Assembly (NCBI RefSeq): GCF_007859675.1
Contig: NZ_CP042305.1
Coordinates: 2,046,001 to 2,110,000 of the forward strand
Length of the DNA stretch: 64,000 nt
Direction of reading: 5' to 3'
Source of the DNA: Humibacter ginsenosidimutans
Lineage (GTDB): Bacteria; Actinomycetota; Actinomycetes; Actinomycetales; Microbacteriaceae
Shown here: positions 28,058 to 36,084 of the stretch, piece after piece
How positions within the stretch are numbered: the first letter of the stretch is position 1
How the letters are laid out: every line of letters starts with the position of its first letter
Made by a program: the position numbers and the translations under genes
The notes under the pieces: model-generated
What the model was told of the DNA's origin: nothing
Seen by the model: the letters and a program-made list of their open reading frames with translations, nothing else
Databases searched by the model: none

Positions 28058-29104
28058 ACCTCTCCGCTCACGACGGCGAGCGCCCGCTCGGCGACCGCAC
28101 GGGCAGGCTCGATCTCGGGCCGCAGGGGGAGCCGGGGTCGGCTCGCCGCCCCAGACAGCCAGCTCGTAGCGCTCCCAGAACTCCTGCACCCAGGCCGGTG
28201 GGCGCAGGCAGGTCACCCACGATGGCACACCGCCCGCCGCCGCCTCCAGCACACCGGTGGAGAAGATGGAGACGACGGGCCGGGGCCGGTCGAGCATGCC
28301 GCCCGCGGGCGCGAAACGGATGCCCCGACGCCGCCACAGCGCATGCTGCAGCCGCGAGATCCGATCGACCTCGGCGGGATGCGGCCGGTACTCCGCACCG
28401 AAACGACGGCAGAATGCAACAGCCGTGCCCCCGCTGATGCGACGTGGCAGCTCGGCTCCGTGCAGTTGGCCCAGGAACACCGGGGTCGCTGCTGCGGCCG
28501 GAGGGGCATCCACGGGGGCGGTGCGGGCGACGTGCCGCGCCGCTTCCCACAGCAGCTGGCTGCCGATCGCGTCGGCGGTCACGTCTGTACGGCCGGAACG
28601 CCAGAAATCGCCATCGCGCTCACTGAACGCAAGCAGATGTGCGCCATGCGGCAGCGGGGGTGCGAAAGGCGTCATCAGTCCGTGCTGCACGACGAGGAAG
28701 CGTGCGCCGAGACGTCGCGACCACTCGTATGCAACCGCGCCGGCAGGCAAGAAGTGACCGCTGGCGACGACGGCACGGATGCCGCCGAGCTCCGTCGGCA
28801 GTTCCGGGACCACCCCGAGCGGGATCGTCCGCCAGGTGCCGGGCAGCAGAGCTGTGGCATTGAACGGGGCCACCACCGCGGCTGGCACGCCACCGAGATG
28901 CTTCAGAGGCACGGTCACCGAGGCGATCGCGGTGGGAGTGGATGCCTCGAGCGCGAACAGCACGACAGGATCGTCCGTGGGCAGATGCAGCGTGAGCCCC
29001 GGCGGAGACGGTCGGCGCAACAGGTCGCGCGCAGCCCGCAGACCGTGCCGACCGCGCTGCCAGCGCTGCCATGCCATGAGGTCGTCAGGAAAGATCAGGC
29101 CCAC
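28054..29104 (-). CDS. Uncharacterised NeuA-linked protein, possible GT-B transferase; frameshifted
   Basis: About 345 residues from GTG 29104 (10-nt overlap with the upstream gene). No firm family. Visible: LHLPTDDPVVLFALE, VVASGHFLPAGAVAYEW, and VVQHGLMTPFAPPLPHG, whose His-Gly turn recalls capsule transferases of the polysialyl/CDP-glycerol type. After about residue 327 the frame is Arg-rich; the next frame reads LRPEIEPARAVAERALAVVSGEV and stops at 28054, overlapping neuA's ATG. A one-base indel around the C5 run at 28116-28124 would explain this. Position suggests transfer of the nonulosonic acid; that is inference. Confidence 0.6.
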
Positions 29105-30078
29105 TGCCGCTGCACCTCCCCCATGCGGTGCGCGAGGGTGTGCTCGGCGAGCGTACGTTCGCGACCGGCGGCACGGATGCGATCAGCCCATGCGGGTTCC
29201 CTCCGAGCATGCTCGACGTGGTCGACCAGTTCGTCGTCGCTGGTGAACACGAGACACTCGGAGCCGACGTCGTAGTGCCGGGCCACGTCGGGCCGGTCGA
29301 TGAGCTGCAGTCCGCCCACTCCAGACGCCTCGAAGGTGCGCATCGAGAAGCCGTCGTGACCGTCGCCGTGCACGTTGAGCGTGGCGAGGCTGCCCGCCAT
29401 CACACCGTAGTAGTCGGCACGTGGCAGATCTCGACGGCCGGGAACGCCGCTGGAACGCCACAGGCCCGTGCGCGCCACGTCCCATGGGTGCCGCGACCAC
29501 TCTCGGCCGTATGCGACCACCGGGATGTCCCGAGCGGCCAGCACACGCAGGCTGTGCACGCGGCCCGGATAGCGCGCACCGACGAAGGTGACCGCCTCGC
29601 TCCGCCGCGCCTGGAACGGGGTGAACGAGTCGTATCCGTCGGGGAGATTCGCCGCCGCGACGCCCGCTGTCCGAAGCGTCTCGACATCGTGCGGGCTGTA
29701 GCTGTGCACCCGCTCGACAGATCGAAGGGTCTCGACCGAATAGCGCATGCGGCTCAACTCGTCGTAGAGCCAGACGGCCGTGCGCGCACCGGATCGAGCC
29801 ACGGCATCCCACCAGGAAGAGCCGAGTGCATCGCCCTTGACGACGAGTACGGCATCGGGCAGCATCCGACGAAGCGCGGCGATCGCTTCGTCGGTGGCGG
29901 CAGACTCGTGCCGGGCGCGCGTGGCGGACACGCGCTGCGCGACCGCGTTGCGCAGGCGCGCGCGCCGGTCGCCCGCGTCGTAGCAGTGCGTCGACACCTC
30001 GTGTCCGTGCACAGCGAGGCCCGCCGCGATCGCTTGCCAGTACCCGTGGAACACCGGGCTCACGACCAGCACCTTCAC
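29095..30078 (-). CDS. CgeB-like glycosyltransferase
   Basis: 327 residues from GTG 30078 (GTGA overlap). The pattern is that of the CgeB/DUF3880-type glycosyltransferases: VLVVSPVFHGYW, VVKGD, WLYDELSRM, VERVHSYSPHDVETL, then ANLPDGYDS and a C-terminal half with TFVGARYPGR, LNVHGDGHDGFSMRTFEASGVGG and RPDVARHYDVGSECLVF. Cytosolic; acceptor unknown. Confidence 0.8.
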   Translation of the reverse strand: MKVLVVSPVFHGYWQAIAAGLAVHGHEVSTHCYDAGDRRARLRNAVAQRVSATRARHESAATDEAIAALRRMLPDAVLVVKGDALGSSWWDAVARSGARTAVWLYDELSRMRYSVETLRSVERVHSYSPHDVETLRTAGVAAANLPDGYDSFTPFQARRSEAVTFVGARYPGRVHSLRVLAARDIPVVAYGREWSRHPWDVARTGLWRSSGVPGRRDLPRADYYGVMAGSLATLNVHGDGHDGFSMRTFEASGVGGLQLIDRPDVARHYDVGSECLVFTSDDELVDHVEHARREPAWADRIRAAGRERTLAEHTLAHRMGEVQRQWA

Positions 30079-31010
30079 GCGCGACCCCGCGATGCCTGGT
30101 CGGTGCGCGCCGGTCGCAGGCAGGCGAGTTCCTGCCGGAACACCGTCACGGGCTCCACACGACGTCCGGCGAGCCGGCGCAGACCATTAGATGCCAGGTT
30201 CACGACGCTCGCGGCCGTCAGCGCAGCCCGCAGACGGCCCGGCCCCTCGTGCCACTTGCGGGCGTAGCGCAGTCGCGCGTGCGTCACCCAGGCCCGGCGC
30301 CGTCCGTCGTCGGAGGAACCACCGCCAGCGTGCACTGCCGTCACGCTGCCGAGGAAGATCGACGGGATGCCGCGTGCCCGCAATCGCCGCTGCAGATCGA
30401 CCTCCTCGCAGTTCATGTGGAACCCCTCGTCGAAACCGCCGACGCTCCGTACCAGTTCAGTGGGCATCAGCAGCACCGCGCCGACGACCCAGTCGACCGG
30501 CACCGTCGCACGGACCACGGCACGCGTGTCGTGGCCGATCGCCTCATGAAGCCTGGGCCGGAACCGTGCAAGCACCGTCAGCCACTCGATCACGTAGTGC
30601 CGGGTACGCGGGAATGTGCGCCCCGCCCATTGATCGTGGCCGTCCGGGCCCGTGAGGTGGCATCCGCACACAGCCGGCATCCATGGGGCGGCGGCACGGC
30701 AGAGGTCCCCGACGAAATCGTCGGGCAGATCCAGGTCGCTGTTGAGCACGAGCACGGCATCGTGCACGGCGGCGAGCATGCCGGTGTTGACGGCGGCCCC
30801 GAAGCCCCCGTTGCGGTCGCGGCGCACCAGCTGCACGCCCTCGAGCTCGGGGAAGGGCTGCGGCGACGCGTCGTCGACGACGATGACCTGCATGATCGGG
30901 GCATCGACCTGCGCCCGCAGCTGCATCACCAACGATTGGGCCGATGCAGGGTCGCCGTAGTGGGGTATGACGATCGAGACGGCATCGATCGCCGTCTCAT
31001 GGTCCGTCAT
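30075..31010 (-). CDS. GT2 (rhamnosyltransferase-like) glycosyltransferase
   Basis: 311 residues. SIVIPHYGD, VVDDAS, DRNGGFGAAVNTGM, LNSDLDLPDDF (metal-binding SDLD near 91-94), and WVVGAVLLMP--L--SVGGFDE-F-MNCEEVDLQRR, the pattern of WbbL-like family 2 transferases. The ATG overlaps the phosphatase stop (ATGA). Adds one sugar to the lipid-linked unit in the cytosol. Confidence 0.88.
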   Translation of the reverse strand: MTDHETAIDAVSIVIPHYGDPASAQSLVMQLRAQVDAPIMQVIVVDDASPQPFPELEGVQLVRRDRNGGFGAAVNTGMLAAVHDAVLVLNSDLDLPDDFVGDLCRAAAPWMPAVCGCHLTGPDGHDQWAGRTFPRTRHYVIEWLTVLARFRPRLHEAIGHDTRAVVRATVPVDWVVGAVLLMPTELVRSVGGFDEGFHMNCEEVDLQRRLRARGIPSIFLGSVTAVHAGGGSSDDGRRRAWVTHARLRYARKWHEGPGRLRAALTAASVVNLASNGLRRLAGRRVEPVTVFRQELACLRPARTDQASRGRA

Positions 31011-31660
31011 CGCTCCCCGCTCCCGGCACTTCCGACAAGAACATGTTCGGCGGAGTGCCGCTGCGATCGGCGGGTGGGCAGCGGCCGAGCCTTGGGCGGC
31101 ATCGCGTCGGCCGAGACCGAGCCGATCATGGGAAGGATGATCCGCAACAGCTCGTCGATCCGTTCCACGGCCGTCTCCGCCGCCTCGACTCCCAACCCAT
31201 AAGGATCCGCGAAGTCGTCCGCCTCGGTGTAGGCCCGCGCGTCAGCCACCAGCGCCTGGATCGCCTGATCGGGGGTCTCTCGGCGTCGCGCGGCCCGCCT
31301 CAGAACTCTGGCCGCTCGGAGCACCGTGAACGTGCGGTTCCGCACAGCGGGCTCCTGCTCCAGCACCCACGAACGATGGGCAGACTCGAATGCGAGGATC
31401 AGCTGCGCGCCACGGAGATCGGCCGGCGTCGCCTGGCGCGCCACGTGCCCGCGCACGGAGATGCTGCGTCTGCGCAGCGCGTCGCCGATCTCGGAGTCGA
31501 TCGGATGTCCGACGAGGGCCCGGACTCCCGCACTGGACACGTCCCACTCCGGCTCGACGTGGGCTGCGTGCCCGGTTCCGATCAGGCGTCGCGCGATGAG
31601 CTCGGCTGCGGCGGACCGAGCGATGTTCGCATGACAGAGCAGAAGCAGCCGTCGCGTCAC
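31007..31660 (-). CDS. Low-molecular-weight protein-tyrosine phosphatase (Wzb-like)
   Basis: 217 residues from GTG 31660, set by the GTGA overlap with the kinase stop. The P-loop is CHANIARS (residues 9-16: Cys, five residues, Arg, Ser) and the general-acid loop is likely FADPYG. These enzymes dephosphorylate the partner BY-kinase and control glycan length and export. The polypeptide is longer than the usual 150 residues, with an Arg-rich insertion after the middle and a C-terminal tail. Directly downstream of the kinase, the usual wzb/wzc pairing. Confidence 0.85.
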   Translation of the reverse strand: MTRRLLLLCHANIARSAAAELIARRLIGTGHAAHVEPEWDVSSAGVRALVGHPIDSEIGDALRRRSISVRGHVARQATPADLRGAQLILAFESAHRSWVLEQEPAVRNRTFTVLRAARVLRRAARRRETPDQAIQALVADARAYTEADDFADPYGLGVEAAETAVERIDELLRIILPMIGSVSADAMPPKARPLPTRRSQRHSAEHVLVGSAGSGER

Positions 31661-33374
31661 TGATCGCCTCGAGGAAGACCGGAGGCACGGCGTCCGCTTC
31701 GACGCGAGGTGAGCTGCGATGGATCGGACGCTTGGTCGGACAACGACGGATCGGGCAGGTCGAGCTCCGTGAAGGGCCACGGTGATTCCTGCTGCGAGTC
31801 GACGGGCTTCGGTTCCACAGGTCCGGCGCTGGGCGACGTCACGGGAGTCGGCGCTGCGGGAGCCGGTGCGACGGGCGCGGGCATCTGCGGCTCGACGAGC
31901 CGAGCCTGCGGCATCCCGGACCGGCCGGCGGCCGCCGTCGCGCGCGCTTGAGCGGCGGTGGCGGGGGAAGCGACTTCATGCGGTGCAGGAACCGGCGTGA
32001 CCTTTTTCGCCGCGTCCCTACGACGCTTGCCGCTCTCGGGACGCGTGTAGTAGCTGCGGTTGTTGTGGTAGTAGCTGTATCCGCCATCACGGTCGTTCAC
32101 GGGCACCTTGTTCAGCACCACGCCGAGCAGCCGGGACTTCGCCTGTTCGAGCAGTCGGCGCGCCGCGGTCACCTCGGCCTTGCGGGTCTGCCCGACCGCC
32201 ACGACGAAGAGCGTGCCGTCGGCGACAGCGCCGACCAGCAGGGCATCCGTCACCGGGAGCACGGGCGGAGCATCCACCACGACGAAGAACCGCTCGCGGA
32301 GCTCGCGCAGCAGCGCTTCGAAGGCGTGCGCACCGAGCATCTCGGAGGGATTCGGCGGCGTTCCGCCTGCCGGCAGCACCATGAGGTTCTCCCGACCAAC
32401 GGTGCGGACGGCCTCCTGCACCGGGACCTGGCCGCTGAGCACCTCGCTCAGCCCGATGGTGCCGTCCATGTCGAACTGACGCGCAACGGACGGTCGCCGA
32501 AGGTCGGCGTCGATGATCAGCGTCGGCTGGCCGGACTCGGCGATGACGGCGGCGAGCCGTGCGGCCACGGTCGACTTGCCCTCGCTCTGGTTGGGACTCG
32601 TCACCACCACGCAGCGCACTTCGCCATCGACGCTCGAGAAGCGCAGTCCGGTGCGCACCTGCCGGAACGACTCGGCAGAGAGCCGATCGAGTTCGCCGCC
32701 CCGCACACCGCCCTTGCCCTTGAACCGTGGCACGCGGCCGAGCACGCCAGTGCCGAGCAGTTCGATCATGTCGGTGCCTGCGCGCACGCGAACGTCGAGT
32801 GCGCGCCGCAGAAGGATCACGATATAGCCGAGGACGAGCCCGGCGAGCGCACCGATCGGAAGGACGAGCTTGGGCTTCGGCGAGACGGGCGTGGAGGGTG
32901 CGGTCGCGTTATCGAGCGGTATGACTTTGAGGTGCGGGGTGTCCGATGCGCCCCCCGCCTTCTGGATCTCGGTGATCACGTCGGCGAGCGCCGAGAGCGC
33001 TCCGTTGGCCAGCCGCGCAGCCCCCTGGGGGAGCTGGCCGTCGCCGTGACCTGGATCATCGTGGTACCGGCTACGAGGCTTGCGTCGAGGTGCCCCCTGA
33101 TGGCGCCCGGGTCGATACCCTCTGTCTTCGCGATGCGGTCGTAAACGGGCGCACTCGAGATCAGCGGCAGATACGATCCGGCCTGCTCGGTGGCTTGATC
33201 TGTGCCGGCGACCACGCTCGATCCGGAGCCGCTGATGAACCCGTTGGAACTGGCCTGGTAGGTCTTCGGCGCAAGCAGCACGTATGCGCCGGCCACGAGC
33301 AGCCCGAACACCACGGCGAGCAGAAGCGTCTTCCAGCCGCGGCGCGTGAGCGTGACGAAGTCGAGCACGGTCAC
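31657..33374 (-). CDS. Wzc-like polysaccharide co-polymerase / tyrosine autokinase, with frameshift
   Basis: About 572 residues if repaired. N-terminal part (GTG/ATG near 33374): membrane segment at about 17-37 and the start of a Wzz domain, read to VTATASSP. The rest is in another frame from ARLANGALSALADVITEI on, with a second membrane segment, Walker A SPNQSEGKST, Walker A' IIDADLRRPSV, Walker B VVVDAPPVLPVTDA, a Tyr cluster (GGYSYYHNNRSYY) and a Pro/Ala-rich tail. Adding one C to the C5 run at 33021-33025 restores one frame. It heads the long glycan operon. Confidence 0.85.
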
Positions 33375-33632
33375 GACGCGATCACCCCCAGAGAATGCGG
33401 TTCACCCGCGTGTGAATGCCGACACGAACACGGGCGTCGGTCATGCACCATCGGCCGTGCGGACAGTCTAACCGGCCCGTCAAAGGCAATCCGCCTGCAG
33501 GGAGAAGACGACGGTGTCCTCCCTGGCGGGTGGGCGATGCCGCCCGCCCGCCAGGGAACTCGCTCGCTTGATGAGGTCGGGAGAAGTCCACTCTTGGTTT
33601 GATCGAATCGGGTGATGCGGTCGAGCCCTGTC
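33375..33632. terminator. Intergenic region with a 17-bp hairpin (33520-33557)
   Basis: TCCCTGGCGGGTGGGCG (33520-33536), loop ATGC, and its complement at 33541-33557 pair over 17 bp with one G-T. It lies 76 nt beyond the stop of the Tat protein gene (minus strand) and before wzc, so it probably ends that transcript. No T run. The wzc promoter must lie between about 33500 and 33380; a TAGACT at about 33468-33463 is a weak -10 candidate. Confidence 0.55.
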
Positions 33633-34514
33633 TCAGACGTACCAGGGGCCGGCGTTCGTGGTGGATTCAGTTGTCGCCGTGCCATCGGAAGGGGCAACCG
33701 ACTCGGGGCTGACAACGTTCTGCTGCTGCACTCCGAACAGTCGGTTGTTCGAGCAGCCGTCGTCGAGCGGGCCCACCCATCCGTTGTTCCGCCAGTGCAT
33801 GTCATTGTTGCTGGTGGTGGGGTAGTTGGCGCTGCCCCCGCAATAGTTGCCGTTGTAGGACCCGCTGCAATTCGACATCTGGGTGCTGTTCAGCGAGTAC
33901 GTGTACGCGTGCGACACCCACAGATCACCGCCGGTGACACACGAATTGGATTTGATCGTGAACTTGTAGTCGGGGGTGAGGTGGAAGACGCCGTTCGAGT
34001 CGACGTCTCCCGCTCCGACCGTCACCGGCCCCGTGAGCTTCGTCACCCAGGGATAGTACGTGTGAGAACCGGGCCCGATGATGGTGCCATAGGTCGCAGC
34101 GTCGCAAACAGGAGCGGACCACTTGCCCGTACCGGTGCCCGACTGGTTCGACACTGTTCCGCTGTTGAACGGCAGCCAGTAGATGTTGATGATGTTGCTG
34201 TAGACCTGGCCGACTGACGCGTTGGGGAAGAGAACTCCGTGGTACGACAAGCCCGAAGACGACGTGTTGTCGATGGTCCAGCTGTAGGTGCCGCTGCTTC
34301 CCGAGCACCTTCCGCACGTGACGGTGCCGTCCGTGTTGCCCCAGCTCGAGAACACCCTCGGGATGTCGGGGCCTGAAGCCGCGGCGATCGGCACTGCGAC
34401 TGCCACCGCTACCGCGGGCACGGCCCAGGCTGCGCCCTTCACCAGAGAACGTCGGGAAAGGTGACTTCCAGGCTTTGGGGCCCGGAAACGGTCACCCGGC
34501 TGATTTTCGGGCAT
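33633..34514 (-). CDS. Tat-exported Cys-rich secreted protein, unknown function
   Basis: 293 residues. The twin-arginine signal SRRSLVKGAAWAVP (about 20-33) is followed by an Ala/Val core and a likely cleavage after AAAS (about residue 47). The mature part is Ser/Thr/Gly/Asn-rich with eight Cys, tryptophans in WGNTDG and WVSHAY, and no family I recognise. Signal residues match the proteins at 12251 and 36085 nearly word for word. The ribosome-binding site AGGAGA lies inside a palindrome at 34520-34534. Confidence 0.75.
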   Translation of the reverse strand: MPENQPGDRFRAPKPGSHLSRRSLVKGAAWAVPAVAVAVAVPIAAASGPDIPRVFSSWGNTDGTVTCGRCSGSSGTYSWTIDNTSSSGLSYHGVLFPNASVGQVYSNIINIYWLPFNSGTVSNQSGTGTGKWSAPVCDAATYGTIIGPGSHTYYPWVTKLTGPVTVGAGDVDSNGVFHLTPDYKFTIKSNSCVTGGDLWVSHAYTYSLNSTQMSNCSGSYNGNYCGGSANYPTTSNNDMHWRNNGWVGPLDDGCSNNRLFGVQQQNVVSPESVAPSDGTATTESTTNAGPWYV

Positions 34515-34841
34515 GCTGTCTCCTGAGTCAGGAGGGCGCTACAAGACACCACGGGCACGGTGCCGTTCGGGTACGCGGGCACAGCGCCGTTCGGGTAGGG
34601 GTGTTGACGCCCAAGCTGATGAGATCCGGCTTGTCGGGGACATCGGAGTCTCACCCCGCACATTCGGGTTGCGGAGCGTTTCTCAGGTTAGCATCCGACT
34701 TGAAGAATTCTCAATCCACGCCTCTGTCACGTGGATCATGCTCGTCCGACGGCTTGTCGAGAGCCGATCTTCGACCGATCTGCCTGAGCCGTCCTCCGCC
34801 CCGGCGACAGTTCGACCCACTCTTCCGACTCGGCTGAGAGC
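34515..34841. repeat. Intergenic region with tandem 22-nt repeats and a palindrome over the ribosome-binding site
   Basis: 327 nt upstream of the Tat protein gene. Two 22-nt direct repeats (34552-34573 and 34576-34597, 20/22 identical, beginning CGGGCAC) lie 40-80 nt before the start. CTCCTGAGTCAGGAG (34520-34534) is a palindrome that contains the ribosome-binding site. Minus-strand TTGAGA and TAACCT, 18 nt apart, around 34715-34686 form a plausible promoter. Confidence 0.5.
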
Positions 34842-35855
34842 TCATCCTTCACCGTGAAGGCTCTCGTCTATCTCGGCGATGAAGTGCTCAATACCTCCGC
34901 TGCCGATGATGGGACCTCCCGCGAGCAGACCGTCGACGCCGAGCAACACCGCGGCGGGCGTCGACCAGTCTTGGATCGAGCCGCTCACATAGCCGTTACT
35001 GTCATGCAACGACTGCGGCTCGTCGTGCTCGATGAGCTCGCTCTCCTCGGGCGTCGAGCGGAGCAGGAAACGGATGTCCACCTCGGGGAGCAACGCCCGC
35101 CAGTCGCCGATTCTCTCGATCACGGGCAGGCAGGCCGAACAGGTGGGCGAGACCGCCAGCAACAGGACGGGCCTCTGCCGGGTCAGGGTGCGCAGATTGT
35201 GCACGGTGCCGTCGGCAGCGGTCACCGGCACGGCCGGCGTTCGGGTGCGAAGGTAATCCAGTTCCTCCCCCGCTTCTCCGGCGTCTCCGAGCCGGGCATC
35301 CGGATGCGGGACGGCGTCGCGCGAGGCCGAGGGCTCCCCGCCCTCCGGCCACAGGATCAGCGCCGCGGTGACCGCCGCAATCAATGCGACGAGCGCAGCG
35401 GTCAGGCCGGCGGACCTCGTGAGCCCGGTCAGCGCACCGCCGAGCGTGGTGGATGCTCCCGTCACTGTCGCCGAGCCGACCGCCACGAGCAGCAGCCAGA
35501 TGTTGCGGAACACCGTGACCCAGGTCACGCGCTTGCGCGCACCGAAGCATGAGCACGATGCGTCGGCCTCCTGCCGCACGGCCCGCAGGACGAGCCACGT
35601 GTAGGCAGCCATCAGCGCGACGGCCACGAGCGAGAGGACCACCCCGGGCACCCCGCCGAACACCGCGACGCAGACCCCCAGCACCAGTTCTCCCCACGGA
35701 TGCAGCCGGAGCAGCCACTGGCGACGGAACATCTTGGGCACGCCGAGCTCGGCCCAACCCTCAAGGCCGTCGGGCGCACGAAGCTTGCCCAGTGCGCTGG
35801 TGACGAGAACGACCGCCAGGGTGAGGGGAAGCACGGTCGAGAGTTCTACCAACAC
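34842..35855 (-). CDS. MauE-like membrane protein fused to a thioredoxin-like domain
   Basis: 337 residues. The N-terminal half has four to five membrane helices and the MauE-type signature SCSCFG (100-105); a linker follows; the C-terminal part (about 200-337) is a thioredoxin fold with a CSAC redox pair (Cys239/Cys242) in AVSPTCSACLPV. Such fusions are thought to move reducing or oxidising equivalents across the membrane. It lies between two genes for Cys-containing exported proteins, so a role in their disulfide state is plausible but unproven. Confidence 0.8.
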   Translation of the reverse strand: MLVELSTVLPLTLAVVLVTSALGKLRAPDGLEGWAELGVPKMFRRQWLLRLHPWGELVLGVCVAVFGGVPGVVLSLVAVALMAAYTWLVLRAVRQEADASCSCFGARKRVTWVTVFRNIWLLLVAVGSATVTGASTTLGGALTGLTRSAGLTAALVALIAAVTAALILWPEGGEPSASRDAVPHPDARLGDAGEAGEELDYLRTRTPAVPVTAADGTVHNLRTLTRQRPVLLLAVSPTCSACLPVIERIGDWRALLPEVDIRFLLRSTPEESELIEHDEPQSLHDSNGYVSGSIQDWSTPAAVLLGVDGLLAGGPIIGSGGIEHFIAEIDESLHGEG

Positions 35856-35882
35856 AGAGCCGATGCTAACCGGGGTGCGAGC

Positions 35883-36020
35883 TCATGCCGCGCCTCGCCT
35901 CTCCCGGACATCGCCGACGGCATCCGGATGTCTGACGATGACGGCGGCGCGACTCCTCGCCGGAGACGGAGCCGTGACCTGGGTCATCGTGGTGCCGGCC
36001 GTAAGGCCGGCTCTGACATG
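35883..36020 (-). pseudogene. Remnant of a Wzz/Wzc-like gene
   Basis: Minus-strand reading gives AGLTAGTTMTQVTAPSPA and stops at 35883, close to ASLVAGTTMIQVTATASS of the wzc gene at 33374. DNA at 35974-35999 matches 33046-33071 at 24 of 26 positions. No start, membrane segment or kinase domain is attached. It looks like a short leftover of a second copy or a duplication. Confidence 0.5.
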
Positions 36021-36041
36021 ATCCCCACCAGCAGCTGGTGG
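35994..36041. terminator. Two adjacent hairpins after the 558-residue Tat protein gene
   Basis: GCCGGCC-GTAA-GGCCGGC (35994-36011, partly in the wzz remnant) and CCACCAGC-A-GCTGGTGG (36025-36041) lie 44-91 nt past the stop at 36085. Together they could end the minus-strand transcript. Neither has a T tract. Confidence 0.45.
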
Positions 36042-36084
36042 CCGCGTGCCATCGCGGCGAGTGACACGCGGCCGACGACACGGA

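Noticed and set aside
27353..29104. A single 583-residue fusion of an unknown protein with NeuA
   Set aside because: The linker is frame-shifted noise and the correct frame of the first gene stops exactly at the neuA start with an ATGA overlap.
34439..34663. A 74-codon minus-strand frame with a repeated YPNG motif upstream of the Tat protein gene
   Set aside because: It overlaps the Tat gene start in another frame, has no ribosome-binding site, and the motif simply reflects the 22-nt DNA repeats.
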